Source of the DNA: a virus
IMG/VR virus record: IMGVR_UViG_3300025112_005126
Location: 1 to 54,122 of that record
DNA: 54,122 nt
Strand: one strand, 5' to 3'
Positions 8,178 through 17,280 of this stretch are shown here, piece after piece. Position 1 is the first letter of the stretch; each line of letters begins with the position of its first letter. The notes below the pieces were generated by a model. That model was given only the letters and a program-made list of their open reading frames with translations. It searched no databases and was not told the origin of the DNA. The translations under genes were made by a program, and so were the position numbers.

Positions 8178-9038
8178 TTATTCCAAGGTATCAAGCAATT
8201 CTTTAACTTTATCATCATCAATAGGAGTTGAATCAGAATCGATTTTTGATTTAGAATCTAAATCATCAAAAGGTAAATCATCTTCTTCAGGTGGAGTGCT
8301 TGTGGGTTGTTTTGGTGTAGTTTCTGCTGCAGCCTCTTCTGTAACGCCATGATAATGTTCATTGAGCATTGTCTGTAGCTCGTCATAACTTTTAACAGGA
8401 AAAACATTTTCCAAATCAAACGTTTGTTCGTAAACATCTTTAATAGTACTAGTTGTTACTCCTGCGATTTCAGAAGGCATAGCAAAACGAGAACTCACAT
8501 ATGTCGGATACCCGCCTTGCTCTTCAACTTTGACTCGAAAATTACAACCGTCTTTTGAGAGGTCAAAGATCCTTTCACCAAATTCTTCTGCATCTTCTCC
8601 TTCCATTGCCTCCATTACAATTTTATGTAATTGACGACCAAATCTAAGAATTTTCACTTTACCTTCATTTTCCGGATTATCAGGATCTTTTACTACATAA
8701 ACATTAACAAGCCAATTTTCCTTACGATTTAAAGCTTTTGCCTTTTCTTTCTCTTCTTCAGAACCAGTACGAGAGAGTCTATATCGAGCCTCTGCAATAG
8801 GATCTCTTTCTCCCCATGTCTGTGGACTAATCGAACTTTGAAATTGTCCCGTCATTTCACTTACCCATCCATGCGAGTAATAATGAAAAAATGTTTTACT
8901 AGGATCCTTTACAAACGGTACAAGCCGTAATGTATACGTATTACCTGGCTTTAGTCGCATAATATTACTAGTTGAAGTTTGTTGCGCGGTCTGAGCCATC
9001 GCTCCTCTAATTGATTCAAACATATTTTTTGTTGTCAT
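8178..9038 (-). CDS. 32: Single-stranded DNA-binding protein (gp32-like)
   Basis: Coats ssDNA at the fork and in recombination. Seen: short N-terminal arm (MFESIRGAMAQ), a core with the LKPGNTYTLRLVPFVKDP strand and FFHYYSHGW, a KILRFGRQLHKIV segment, and a strongly acidic C-terminal tail (EEDDLPFDDLDSKS) as in T4 gp32, which serves partner binding. At 286 aa it is close to T4's 301. Unlike T4 gp32 it has no Cys/His zinc cluster: the only cysteine is in SKDGCNF. It starts 4 bases inside the helicase-loader-like gene upstream, the T4 gene order 59-32 neighbourhood. Confidence 0.87.
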   Translation of the reverse strand: MTTKNMFESIRGAMAQTAQQTSTSNIMRLKPGNTYTLRLVPFVKDPSKTFFHYYSHGWVSEMTGQFQSSISPQTWGERDPIAEARYRLSRTGSEEEKEKAKALNRKENWLVNVYVVKDPDNPENEGKVKILRFGRQLHKIVMEAMEGEDAEEFGERIFDLSKDGCNFRVKVEEQGGYPTYVSSRFAMPSEIAGVTTSTIKDVYEQTFDLENVFPVKSYDELQTMLNEHYHGVTEEAAAETTPKQPTSTPPEEDDLPFDDLDSKSKIDSDSTPIDDDKVKELLDTLE

Positions 9039-9676
9039 TTTGTTTTTAATATTTTATTTATAGTATTCGTTAATTTTATTCCCAAAGGTTTCATTTTTTT
9101 CGAAAATGTATATTTCGATCTCAAACTACTTAGAGTATTATAAAAGCTTCCACATACAAATTCAACTATATTTTTTTCTAGCTTAATATTTTTTTCTGAT
9201 ACATTAAGAGACAATAAGGAATAATAATTAATATCATTATTTTTTAAATCTAAAATAAAATTAGGATATATTCCTGACTGTATGTCGAGATATTGGTCAC
9301 AACTTGTTAAATTATGTTTAATACACATATCGTAGATAAATTTAAAGCTGTTTCTTAATCTAGTAATATTAAATTGATGATCAGGTTTTGTTAATTCTAT
9401 ATCTGTCGTGTATTTTTTATATGTAGAAATAGCGTTAAATGTACTATAAAAGTCAAGCGGTACATATTTTTCTGAATATAATTTATATGGTGCATTAAAA
9501 AATATAATTGGATCTATTTTTTTATTTTTTAAAGTGTTTGATATTTTCTTAAGTAAAACGTATTTTGTATCGTCTAGTTTGTTAAAATCTTTTCGAGGGG
9601 TAAATCCTTTTTTATTTCTAGAAGTTTTAAGATAAATATTATATATATTTTTTTCAAATATCGATAATTTATTCAT
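9035..9676 (-). CDS. Probable helicase-loading protein (gp59-like)
   Basis: A 213-aa, all-helical, basic protein next to gene 32, as T4 gene 59 is (217 aa). The arrangement of a central hydrophobic/aromatic segment (DPIIFFNAPYKLYSEK) followed by PLDFYSTFNAISTYKKY and, later, YPNFILDLKNNDINYYSLL matches, by eye, the two-domain pattern of gp59, which loads gp41 onto gp32-coated forks. There are no catalytic motifs, as expected. Identity by eye is low, so position and size carry much of the argument. Confidence 0.5.
   Translation of the reverse strand: MNKLSIFEKNIYNIYLKTSRNKKGFTPRKDFNKLDDTKYVLLKKISNTLKNKKIDPIIFFNAPYKLYSEKYVPLDFYSTFNAISTYKKYTTDIELTKPDHQFNITRLRNSFKFIYDMCIKHNLTSCDQYLDIQSGIYPNFILDLKNNDINYYSLLSLNVSEKNIKLEKNIVEFVCGSFYNTLSSLRSKYTFSKKMKPLGIKLTNTINKILKTK
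9055..9062 (-). promoter_or_regulatory. Possible late promoter TATAAATA before gene 32
   Basis: Exact T4 late octamer on the minus strand inside the end of the gp59-like gene, 16 bases before the gp32 ATG at 9038. It would give a leader of about ten bases, longer than at the other late boxes in this window. It could be chance in A+T-rich coding sequence. Confidence 0.35.
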
Positions 9677-9948
9677 AAATCTATATCATTTTTCTTAAGA
9701 TATTTAGTTATATATTTACTCTTATATAGATAGGGGTCATGTTGTAAAAATAATTTAACTAATTCAAAATTACTATCTAATAATAACGACCTTTTAAATA
9801 ATTCTCTGTATTTCTCTTCTTTAAGAACTAATAAAAATACATTTGCGAGATTAATTTTTCTATTTTCGCAAATAGAAATAAAACTACATAACGTTAAAAA
9901 GACATGTATCATATCTTTTCGCTCTAAGATTGTATATGGACTATCCAT
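9673..9948 (-). CDS. Hypothetical protein, 91 aa
   Basis: Small helical protein, overlapping both neighbours by 4-8 bases in the run DHH-phosphoesterase, this gene, gp59-like, gp32. In T4 the gene beside 59 is 33 (late transcription co-activator), so position suggests gp33. The sequence (KINLANVFLLVLKEEKYRELF) does not clearly show gp33 features, so I leave it unnamed. Confidence 0.55.
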   Translation of the reverse strand: MDSPYTILERKDMIHVFLTLCSFISICENRKINLANVFLLVLKEEKYRELFKRSLLLDSNFELVKLFLQHDPYLYKSKYITKYLKKNDIDL

Positions 9949-10837
9949 TTAATGGTTCAAATTGTTTACTTAATGCTAATACATTATCGTTTAAGATACC
10001 TCCAGCAGCATATTCGTGACCTCCTCCATCACATATTTTTTTTGCGAACTTACTTAAATTAAAATCAATATTTCTATTTCTACGTAGATACACTCTGTTA
10101 TTTTTTAGATTAATCATCATACATACATCACATGCATGATTATCAATTATAAATTGACCTAAATCATTAATATACTCGCTTGCAAATGTACTAATAAAAT
10201 CGTATTGTTTCCCTGCTATGGAAAGTTTCGCCTTAAACAAGTCTATACTTTCTCTTAGTTTTTTAAATTTGTAAAAATGATAGCTAATTATTTTATTTTG
10301 TTCATTTGTGAATCCAAAGAACCCATTTTCGAAATCATTAATAAAATTTTGCAGTTTGTCACCGTTTGTATACCAGAGGTAAAAATTTAATTTATTACTT
10401 TCCGGGTATTTTAATTCATAACAATCATAATCATCCGCAAACGTTATTAATTTTTTTTGTTCTTTAGTTAAGTTAACATTTGGATATATATGATTTAATA
10501 TTTGATAAATGTGCTTACTACATGATGTTTGCTCTGTATTGATAAATGTTTTTGCCCGGGAGTATTCATCTTCATGTGATTTGTGATGATCAAAAATAAT
10601 TACATTTTCTTTATCGATTAAGTCTTTAATTTCTGTAGTGTCTAAATCAAAGAAATACACTCTTTTATAATCTTCAATTTTATTGTAGTTAAGCCATCCT
10701 AATAGTTTTTCACGGATATTAGAAACCTTTAATGTAACAGCTTTTGGTTTAGTTTGCTTAAACCACGTATAAATTAAATAACTACAGCAACCATCAAGAT
10801 CTAAGTCGGTAAAGATTATTTCGTCTTTATTTATCAT
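9941..10837 (-). CDS. DHH/DHHA1 family phosphoesterase (NrnA/RecJ-like)
   Basis: Metal-dependent phosphoesterase likely to degrade short oligonucleotides or ssDNA ends. Seen: D11-L-D13-L-D15 motif (FTDLDLDGCCS), D64-L-D66, the signature D83-H84-H85 (IFDHHKS), a further Asp pair in FADDYD, and the C-terminal DHHA1 signature GGGHEYAAGG at 271-280. The 298-aa length fits NrnA-type enzymes rather than full RecJ. It is the first large gene of the gp59-gp32 group. It could recycle oligonucleotides from degraded host DNA or trim primers; the choice is not visible in sequence. Confidence 0.85.
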   Translation of the reverse strand: MINKDEIIFTDLDLDGCCSYLIYTWFKQTKPKAVTLKVSNIREKLLGWLNYNKIEDYKRVYFFDLDTTEIKDLIDKENVIIFDHHKSHEDEYSRAKTFINTEQTSCSKHIYQILNHIYPNVNLTKEQKKLITFADDYDCYELKYPESNKLNFYLWYTNGDKLQNFINDFENGFFGFTNEQNKIISYHFYKFKKLRESIDLFKAKLSIAGKQYDFISTFASEYINDLGQFIIDNHACDVCMMINLKNNRVYLRRNRNIDFNLSKFAKKICDGGGHEYAAGGILNDNVLALSKQFEPLNG

Positions 10838-10994
10838 TTGTTTCTTTTTCTGTTAAAATATTGCCATAATGAGGCCAACCATAAACTTCTGGATCTTCTC
10901 CTAAATATCGCCAGCGTATTACGTTAGTATCAGGATTGCGTTCATATATTTTAGGTCGTGTTGATTTTTTATTGATATCTTTGGATGTCGTCAT
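10827..10994 (-). CDS. Small conserved-looking protein, 55 aa
   Basis: A short reading frame filling the gap between the methyltransferase and DHH genes. It starts at ATG 10994, two bases after the methyltransferase stop, with a strong Shine-Dalgarno AAAGGA formed by that gene's last codons. Its stop overlaps the DHH start by 11 bases. The product is polar (PKIYERNPDTNVIRWRYLGE, then YGWPHYGNIL). Spacing, RBS and a non-random aromatic pattern support a real gene. Function unknown. Confidence 0.72.
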   Translation of the reverse strand: MTTSKDINKKSTRPKIYERNPDTNVIRWRYLGEDPEVYGWPHYGNILTEKETNDK

Positions 10995-10996
10995 AA

Positions 10997-11893
10997 TTAT
11001 CCTTTGTAATTAATTCTTAAAGCCCAAAAACAAGCAGAATCTATTGATTGTTTTTTCATATCTCCTTGAATCGATTTTTTTAATCGGTCGTTATATTTAT
11101 CTGGGTGTGTTTTTCTTTTGTCGGGATTCCCAAACATTGATTGTGTAATATATTTAAAATGAAGATTATTACAATCTTCACCGCAAAGCCCGAAGATTTT
11201 AATATCACAAAAATCTTTAAATAGATTTATTATTTTATTAAGAGCATTTTGACCGTATTGTCTATAACCGTGAGTTAGATATAGTCTAAGACTTTCCGGT
11301 GCAGGTACTAAATGTACTTGAGTAACAGGTTTTTTGTTTTTTAATATATATTCTTTTATTTGTGTAAAAATTTCTAAATCATATTTTATATGTTCTAACG
11401 CAGATTGAGACATAAAGAAATTTATTTTTTCTGGGAAAAATGATTTTAAATTATCGATATTTTTATCAATGTCTAATTTTATAAAAGATGCATTAGTATA
11501 ATTTTTCCATTTAGAAGATTCTTGTAAGTCTATACCAGTATAAGATGATATAGATTTATTAGACCATTCATATAATTTTTTAAAATAACTTCCCGATCCA
11601 CATCCAAAATCTAAGATATTTATTTCTCCTAACGTTTTTTTAATTTCTCGCCAATCAATATTCATCCAGAATAAATTGCTTACCGTTCTCGAGGGAGATG
11701 AGCCAACTTGGCCGAGTTTATTAAATGAATTATTTAATTGATTTTCATTAAGAGTAAATGTTTTAATTGGAAAGGGTGATGCGGGTTGATTATTAGCTTC
11801 TTCATTTAAGCGAACATATAATTTAAGCCGGTCTACGGTCTTTACTGGTTTGTCTCCATTTATATATGTTGACGTTGTTGATCTCTCTCTCAC
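10997..11893 (-). CDS. SAM-dependent methyltransferase, GTG start
   Basis: Class I methyltransferase of 298 aa. Motif I is ILDFGCGSGSYFKKL in the first half, followed by the acidic YTGIDLQ (motif II) and a post-motif SQSALEHIKYD, typical of small-molecule or sugar methyltransferases. A C-terminal basic region (MFGNPDKRKTHPDKYNDR) may bind the acceptor. The start is GTG at 11893; no in-frame ATG lies nearby. It is placed after gp41 in the replication operon. The substrate is unknown: a glycan, or a modified base given the preQ0 genes close by. Confidence 0.78.
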   Translation of the reverse strand: MRERSTTSTYINGDKPVKTVDRLKLYVRLNEEANNQPASPFPIKTFTLNENQLNNSFNKLGQVGSSPSRTVSNLFWMNIDWREIKKTLGEINILDFGCGSGSYFKKLYEWSNKSISSYTGIDLQESSKWKNYTNASFIKLDIDKNIDNLKSFFPEKINFFMSQSALEHIKYDLEIFTQIKEYILKNKKPVTQVHLVPAPESLRLYLTHGYRQYGQNALNKIINLFKDFCDIKIFGLCGEDCNNLHFKYITQSMFGNPDKRKTHPDKYNDRLKKSIQGDMKKQSIDSACFWALRINYKG

Positions 11894-11909
11894 TATGCTT
11901 TGTAGGTAT

Positions 11910-13262
11910 TTACATCACTCTTCCGAATTGTACAGCATCATTTTCCGCAGTATTTACATCTTCATTAACATTTAAATCGTTATTCTCCGTAAGAGTAAGA
12001 GTATTATAATCTATAGAGACTCGAGTACTACCTGTATTAGAACCAAATCGGTTTTTAATAATACCTATATGAAGCGCATCATCTTCTTCATCTTCTTCTG
12101 TTCTCCAAATACTTACTATAACATCTGCAGTGGCTCCTAATCCGTAACTTTCTCCAATCGCCTCTAATCCAGGACCTCCTGCATTATTACCTGTTCCGTA
12201 TCCTGTTCTATTTACTTGTGTAGCAGAGATAATTGGGCATTCAAAAGTATACGACATTGCTCTTATTTGTTCAGATATACTCTTTATTCGTTCATAAGAA
12301 TTATTACCATATGTACTTGCTAAAAGATTTAAATAATCGAGTACTATAATATCAGGTTTAAATTTCTTATTAATTAATTTTTTAATAAAACCTTCAAGCT
12401 GGATAGGTGTAATAGAGCTTGGAGCAAATTCTTTAATTATCATATTTGCTCTAGGATGGGTTATTTTAAATTTACCTACCTTTTCTCTTAAGTCTTCTAC
12501 GTGATCATCTAAATGATTTACAGGTAATCCAGTAAGTTTAGATGTAATTCTTTTACAATAAATCATTTCTGACATTTCAAGAGAAACAACTAAAACATTT
12601 TTATCTTGGGCCGCAGCATGGCTTGCAATGTTACTTAAAAATATAGACTTTCCAACATTAGTAGGCCCAGCAAAAATATACATACTACGGCCCTGTTCTA
12701 GGAAACCTCCTCCTAGTCTTGCATCAAGCCAATCCCACCCGGTTTTAATCTTTTCTTCACGTGTTGTTAGATCGGTAATATGTTGTTCTACATCTTTAAA
12801 ATAATTATGACCTACATTTGTTGTAATAGAAATATTACATGCTTTTGAGAATTTATCGTAAATACTTTTTACATCTCTTTCTTTATTATCAACGATTTCT
12901 AGAAATGTATTAAATACAGCTTGTTCTTGTAAGAATTTCTCTGTATAAGAAAGTAATATATCATTAGATAATTCTACTTCTAAAACATCAGTAATTTTTT
13001 TACTTGCTTGATAGTGTTCTTTGAGTTGAGATGTATTTAAATATAATTGTAATTCAGTGAGAGAGGGCCGTCTATTATTTTTTCGATAAAGAGCTTGTAT
13101 TATTTTAATTATTTGTTGAAAATCTTTATTTTTAAAAAATTTATAATTAAGATTATCAATAATAGAATTTAGATAAACTTCGTCTTCAAGACAATTCTTA
13201 AAAACTACCTTTTCTAAATACTCTAAATCTATATCTAAGTAATTACTTTCGTTTGTTAGCAT
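11910..13262 (-). CDS. 41: Replicative DNA helicase (gp41, DnaB-like)
   Basis: Hexameric 5'-3' helicase of the fork. RecA-like core with Walker A GPTNVGKS at 199-206, the VVSLEMSE segment after it, Walker B IIVLDYLNLL, the SEQIRAMSYTF and ISATQVNR motif (H4-like Gln), and the arginine-finger region near IIKNRFGSNTG. An N-terminal DnaB-like domain precedes. At 450 aa it is the usual length for gp41. Its start overlaps the glycosyltransferase upstream by 20 bases. Confidence 0.93.
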   Translation of the reverse strand: MLTNESNYLDIDLEYLEKVVFKNCLEDEVYLNSIIDNLNYKFFKNKDFQQIIKIIQALYRKNNRRPSLTELQLYLNTSQLKEHYQASKKITDVLEVELSNDILLSYTEKFLQEQAVFNTFLEIVDNKERDVKSIYDKFSKACNISITTNVGHNYFKDVEQHITDLTTREEKIKTGWDWLDARLGGGFLEQGRSMYIFAGPTNVGKSIFLSNIASHAAAQDKNVLVVSLEMSEMIYCKRITSKLTGLPVNHLDDHVEDLREKVGKFKITHPRANMIIKEFAPSSITPIQLEGFIKKLINKKFKPDIIVLDYLNLLASTYGNNSYERIKSISEQIRAMSYTFECPIISATQVNRTGYGTGNNAGGPGLEAIGESYGLGATADVIVSIWRTEEDEEDDALHIGIIKNRFGSNTGSTRVSIDYNTLTLTENNDLNVNEDVNTAENDAVQFGRVM

Positions 13263-13944
13263 GTTCTAACAGAGCATTATAGAAGTAGTCTTCTGATTTG
13301 CTATATTCTTCTGTGTGGTTGAGTAACCCGGGTGATTCATGAATGATGTGAATAGGAGCTGTAGTTAAGCGCAAACCAGCTAAATGACAATCTAAGGAAA
13401 ATTTTAAATCATAATAATGGAATCCTTTAAGATTAGTATCAAATTTTACTTTCTTCTCAGAAATTGATTTTGTTCGAACTGCAAAAAACACACCATCTAA
13501 TAATATTACTTCTTTAGGTGTTTGTCCGAAGATTGTAGGAGCATAATCTGTATTATTATAATAATGTGACACTATACCAGACATAGTATCTGGCTTACAT
13601 AATAAATGCCATAAACAAGGTTTTTGAACTTGTAACTTACTTCCTCCAGCGACACCGATAATATCAAATCCTCGCTTAAACGAATTGCGAATTTCTACTA
13701 AGAAATTTATGCTATCAATAAATACATCATCATGTACAAAAAGAATACAGTCATATTTTTTAAAATTTTCCGGGATAAGATAATTATTATAAACGGCGCA
13801 TAGTCCACTAGTATTTTGATATGTAGGCTTTAAGTCGAAAGTAGTTATAGTGTTTTCTTCGTGATGAGTTAAGCTTTTATATAATTTAGTTGTTTTAAAG
13901 CTAGCCTCAGTATGTTCAGTAGCGACTGCTATGAGAGTTTTCAT
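13243..13944 (-). CDS. Glycosyltransferase (GT2-like, StrF-type domain)
   Basis: A 233-aa GT-A transferase lying between gp41 and the glutamine amidotransferase, overlapping both. Motifs: ILFVHDDVFI (DxD-type metal site), IIGVAGGSKL, LLDGVFFAVR and the late HIIHESPG. This order matches small glycosyltransferases with a StrF-like domain found in many bacterial glycan clusters. Donor and acceptor are unknown. Its place in the replication operon raises the possibility of sugar transfer to DNA, but nothing in the sequence proves that. Confidence 0.75.
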   Translation of the reverse strand: MKTLIAVATEHTEASFKTTKLYKSLTHHEENTITTFDLKPTYQNTSGLCAVYNNYLIPENFKKYDCILFVHDDVFIDSINFLVEIRNSFKRGFDIIGVAGGSKLQVQKPCLWHLLCKPDTMSGIVSHYYNNTDYAPTIFGQTPKEVILLDGVFFAVRTKSISEKKVKFDTNLKGFHYYDLKFSLDCHLAGLRLTTAPIHIIHESPGLLNHTEEYSKSEDYFYNALLEHANKRK

Positions 13945-14579
13945 ACAAAAAATGGAGAATTTAATTCAAACTTTTGTGTTTGGAAGAATCTATTTTTACT
14001 GAAATTAAATTCATATATTACTCCTTCTTCTGCTAATTCCCATCCGGGTAATTGAATAGAACTAAAAGAATTATCATGAGTAAATAATGTTGATCCTGAT
14101 CTAAAAATTTGTAATCTACCCATGTTTGGTTCATACATCCAACATCCAAATGTACCTTCAAGTTCTGATAACGCGTTTTTAATACCAGACATATATATCA
14201 ATGGTAATATTACGCTACTATCAACCTTATTTGTTTTACCTTTAAGTTCATATTTTTCTTGTAATTCATTAAAATTTTGTAATACTCCGTTGTGTGCTAA
14301 ATATGTATTTTTATACGTAAATGGATGAGAAGTATCAGTATTAAATGTTCTAATTTCTGATGTAGGGGATTGTACATGTCCTAGATAATATATACAAAAA
14401 GTATTTTCTTCTATGTGTCTGTCAAAATCTTGTTCGTATTTTGTTGCTACTCGGCTGCCGTTTTTCATCCCGCCCGGGAACAACATTGTTACGCTACGTA
14501 CAAAGTTACCTCTTTCAGAGTTTTTTGTATATAACTCTCTAAAAGTTTTAATATCAGTTGAGCCAAAAATTCCACACAT
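13941..14579 (-). CDS. Class II glutamine amidotransferase (stand-alone)
   Basis: Ntn-type glutaminase domain that releases ammonia from glutamine. The protein starts Met-Cys2-Gly-Ile, so Cys2 becomes the N-terminal nucleophile. Further family motifs are GHVQSPTSE (where GlmS-type enzymes have an Arg), LAHNGVLQNFNEL, a DSSVILPLI Asp, and FRSGSTLF. At 212 aa there is only the glutaminase domain and no synthetase domain. It is followed at once by a GMP reductase-like gene and queC. In archaeosine synthesis a glutaminase fused to QueC (Gat-QueC) amidates preQ0, so this may be a split version of that system. Confidence 0.85.
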   Translation of the reverse strand: MCGIFGSTDIKTFRELYTKNSERGNFVRSVTMLFPGGMKNGSRVATKYEQDFDRHIEENTFCIYYLGHVQSPTSEIRTFNTDTSHPFTYKNTYLAHNGVLQNFNELQEKYELKGKTNKVDSSVILPLIYMSGIKNALSELEGTFGCWMYEPNMGRLQIFRSGSTLFTHDNSFSSIQLPGWELAEEGVIYEFNFSKNRFFQTQKFELNSPFFV

Positions 14580-14580
14580 A

Positions 14581-15540
14581 TCACTTTAATTGTATGAACT
14601 TTGTATCACTTAGGCAACTTAAATCTTTGCAACCTGCATATGAAATAGAGCTTTTAAGAGCTTTTTCAATCTCTCTTAATCTAATATTATATTCCGGTGC
14701 TAAGTCTATTTCTATTTGTTTACCTTCAACAAAATTTAATTTATTTCTTTTTTGAGTATATGATGTACTACCATAATATTGTTTATGCCCGTTAATATGT
14801 TTTGCTGGTGAGTCAATACAACCTGCAAAAAAAGATCCAGCCATTACGCAATCTGCTCCAGCAACTAAAGCCTTTGCAATATCTCCAAATTCTTTACACC
14901 CTCCGTCTGCCATTATTTTAGCTTTTGTTTTGTGAGAGCTAATTTTTAATAATGTTGAAAACATAGGTGTACCAAAACCGGTTTTATACCGAGTAGTACA
15001 AATAACTCCCGATCCAATTCCTACTTTAATAACATCCGCGCCTGCGTCTTCTAAAAATTGAAACCCATCGTATGTTCCGACGTTACCAGCAATAACTATT
15101 GAATCAGGGAAATGTTTTTTAACAAACCTAACCATATTACTGACTTTTAAATGATGCCCATGAGCTACGTCAATTGTAATAATATCAATTCTATATTTAT
15201 TAAGTATAATAGCTTCCAATTGGTCATAAGACTCTTGGTTTACTCCTATACTAACGCTCACACAATTACAATTAAGGTCGTTAAGATTTTGTACTGTTTC
15301 AAATACATTATCAAACCGATGCATAATATAAAAATAATTATTATCATCTAATTGCTTGCATAGTTCGATATCTATTACAGTTTTCATATTAGATGGAACT
15401 ACTGGTAAGTTAAATGAAAACTTCCCTAACTTAAAAGATGTGTCAGCAGCGTTTCGAGTATCTAATTGACTGTATTTTGGTACTAATAGAATATCAGAAT
15501 ATTCTAGTTCACCATGGAATGTCTGTTCGTTCATATTCAA
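14581..15540 (-). CDS. guaC: GMP reductase / IMP dehydrogenase family protein
   Basis: TIM-barrel oxidoreductase of the GMPR/IMPDH family, 319 aa, without the CBS insert of IMPDH. Seen: the catalytic Cys loop GSGVICTTR (Cys181), the phosphate-binding [11 protein letters not shown] and [10 protein letters not shown], and a YYGSTS segment typical of GMP reductases. GMPR turns GMP and NADPH into IMP and ammonia. Family positions around the purine differ (MHRFDN where GMPRs have HKHY), so the substrate may be altered. It overlaps queC by 32 bases and lies one base from the amidotransferase, implying a shared role with 7-deazaguanine chemistry. Confidence 0.8.
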   Translation of the reverse strand: MNMNEQTFHGELEYSDILLVPKYSQLDTRNAADTSFKLGKFSFNLPVVPSNMKTVIDIELCKQLDDNNYFYIMHRFDNVFETVQNLNDLNCNCVSVSIGVNQESYDQLEAIILNKYRIDIITIDVAHGHHLKVSNMVRFVKKHFPDSIVIAGNVGTYDGFQFLEDAGADVIKVGIGSGVICTTRYKTGFGTPMFSTLLKISSHKTKAKIMADGGCKEFGDIAKALVAGADCVMAGSFFAGCIDSPAKHINGHKQYYGSTSYTQKRNKLNFVEGKQIEIDLAPEYNIRLREIEKALKSSISYAGCKDLSCLSDTKFIQLK

Positions 15541-16195
15541 TTGGGTCTTTTAATTTATTATCTAAAAATCCTTGTATACGAGAACTACATGCAGTACAAT
15601 AACCACAAGCTTTATCTTTGCCTTCGTAACACGTCCAAGTTTCTTCGAATCTTACACCGTTATCTAGTCCGAGCCTAATAATTTCCTTTTTGGATAGATT
15701 AATTAATGGTGCTTCTATTTTAATTCTATTTTTACGGTTTAAAGCAGTTAAATGATTAATTTGTTCTAAAAATTCTGCACTACCGTCCCAATAACCTGCT
15801 TGACTGTCTACGAGAGCGGATCCATGATACACCGTTTCTGCTCCAACAGATTCTGCATATGAACAAGCAATCGATAACATCATCATATTTCTAAATGGTA
15901 CATAATTAACAGGTTGAGCATCCCCTAGAACATCTTTCGTATGAGCGACTTTAATTTTATTGTTTGTTAAAGAAGAAGTATTAGCAATTTTTTTGAAAAA
16001 TTGTATATCTAATATTTTGTGTTGTTCAATAGTGTCATAGTTAATTAATTGAAAGCCGGCGAATTGGATTTCTTTACGATGCTTTTGACCGTAATCAAAA
16101 GTTATTGCATATATTTCTGTTGCCGCTCGTGCTACTATGCTTAGTATTACGGAACTATCTAAACCACCTGAAATAGGTACAACAGCTTTACTCAT
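15509..16195 (-). CDS. queC: 7-cyano-7-deazaguanine (preQ0) synthase QueC
   Basis: ATP-dependent ligase converting 7-carboxy-7-deazaguanine and ammonia to preQ0. Seen: PP-loop SGGLDSS at 9-15, the FDYGQKHRKE segment, VPFRNMMMLS, and the four zinc cysteines C189, C197, C200 and C203 near the end. The 228-aa length is standard. It overlaps uvsX by 8 bases. With queD, queE and folE elsewhere in the window the phage has every enzyme from GTP to preQ0. Confidence 0.93.
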   Translation of the reverse strand: MSKAVVPISGGLDSSVILSIVARAATEIYAITFDYGQKHRKEIQFAGFQLINYDTIEQHKILDIQFFKKIANTSSLTNNKIKVAHTKDVLGDAQPVNYVPFRNMMMLSIACSYAESVGAETVYHGSALVDSQAGYWDGSAEFLEQINHLTALNRKNRIKIEAPLINLSKKEIIRLGLDNGVRFEETWTCYEGKDKACGYCTACSSRIQGFLDNKLKDPIEYERTDIPW

Positions 16196-17276
16196 CTTCT
16201 TGTTCTAATATAGCGGAGTCACCTAATGATTTACCATATCGGTATTGCTCACTTATAGAAGATTCTATCTTAGGTAATATATTATTCCACACTTCCTCAT
16301 CTTTGCGCCAATTTTTATAGTATCCTAATTTTTTATCTCCCATACTATATGTAGAACCATTTTGTTGTATAACTCCATGAGCAACCGCGACCTCTTTTAA
16401 TCCAGAATATTTATCTAAACCTGTTTTAAAGTTTAAATATGCTTCTGCTTGTAGAAATGCAGGGATAAACCTATTTTTTACTGTAAGCATTCGAAGAGTA
16501 ACTCCTGAATAATTTCTGCTTTCAGTTAACGCTTCATCGTTATCGTTTGCTGCGTCTGTTCTTTCTTTTTTAGCAGCCATTTGGACTAATAGAGAAGCCA
16601 TGTACATAGGACCAGATCCTCCAGCTTGTTGCTTGACTAAGGTAGGATGGAGTGCACCAGGGTCAGCATATGTATGATTACTACATATAATAGTTGTACC
16701 GGTTACGGCAGCCTTATATGTAATAATACGCATCATGGATTTAAGCTGTTTAGCTCTGAGCCCCATGTCCATGGCTCCTTTATTAGCCTCAGCATCAGCA
16801 ATTTCTTTTGAGGATGCTAAATTTCCAAGAGAATCAATTGATATAATAAATTTTCCGTGAAGTTCTGGCTCCTCTTCAACTCCGTCTAAGAATGCCATAA
16901 TTTGATTACGACAATGTTCAACAGTATCAACAGGAACATATTTTACATTTGAAACATCTAGACCTACATTTTCAGCTCCTTCTTTTTCAATTGCGACTTC
17001 AGTATCAAATATTACCGGGACCATTCCGGTTTTTTGTGCCTTGGCAAGAATCTTATTTAAAATAAAAGTTTTACCACATTGAGCTTCACCAGCAAAAATT
17101 GTTATTCTACCTTTAGGAACTCCTCCATATAGGGATCCAGATAAAATAGAATTTAATACTAAGCAACCGGTATCAATCCACTCAGTTACATTACTAAGTG
17201 TATTTTCTTCAAGAGTAGTCGCGTTTTTATTAAGCTTTTGTAATTTACCAAAAACCTTATCGACAAGATTTGACAT
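16188..17276 (-). CDS. uvsX: UvsX recombinase (RecA-like)
   Basis: Strand-exchange protein working with UvsY, gp32 and UvsW in recombination-dependent replication. Walker A is GEAQCGKT at 63-70, Walker B is FIISIDSLGNL, and the following TTIICSNHTYAD and the GGSGPMYMASLLV loop are characteristic of UvsX. Length 362 aa is close to T4's. It ends overlapping queC and starts 4 bases after the small gene 17281-17634, so it is probably read from the promoter upstream of that gene. Confidence 0.93.
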   Translation of the reverse strand: MSNLVDKVFGKLQKLNKNATTLEENTLSNVTEWIDTGCLVLNSILSGSLYGGVPKGRITIFAGEAQCGKTFILNKILAKAQKTGMVPVIFDTEVAIEKEGAENVGLDVSNVKYVPVDTVEHCRNQIMAFLDGVEEEPELHGKFIISIDSLGNLASSKEIADAEANKGAMDMGLRAKQLKSMMRIITYKAAVTGTTIICSNHTYADPGALHPTLVKQQAGGSGPMYMASLLVQMAAKKERTDAANDNDEALTESRNYSGVTLRMLTVKNRFIPAFLQAEAYLNFKTGLDKYSGLKEVAVAHGVIQQNGSTYSMGDKKLGYYKNWRKDEEVWNNILPKIESSISEQYRYGKSLGDSAILEQEDE

Positions 17277-17280
17277 ACTA

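Noticed and set aside
7962-8231. 89-aa Leu-rich frame resembling a membrane protein
   Set aside because: It is the antisense of the Gln-rich CAG/CAA stretch of the 7791-8174 gene, which reads as Leu on the other strand.
9673-9948. Gene 33 (late co-activator) based on position next to gp59/gp32
   Set aside because: The sequence does not show gp33 features well enough, so it is left as hypothetical.
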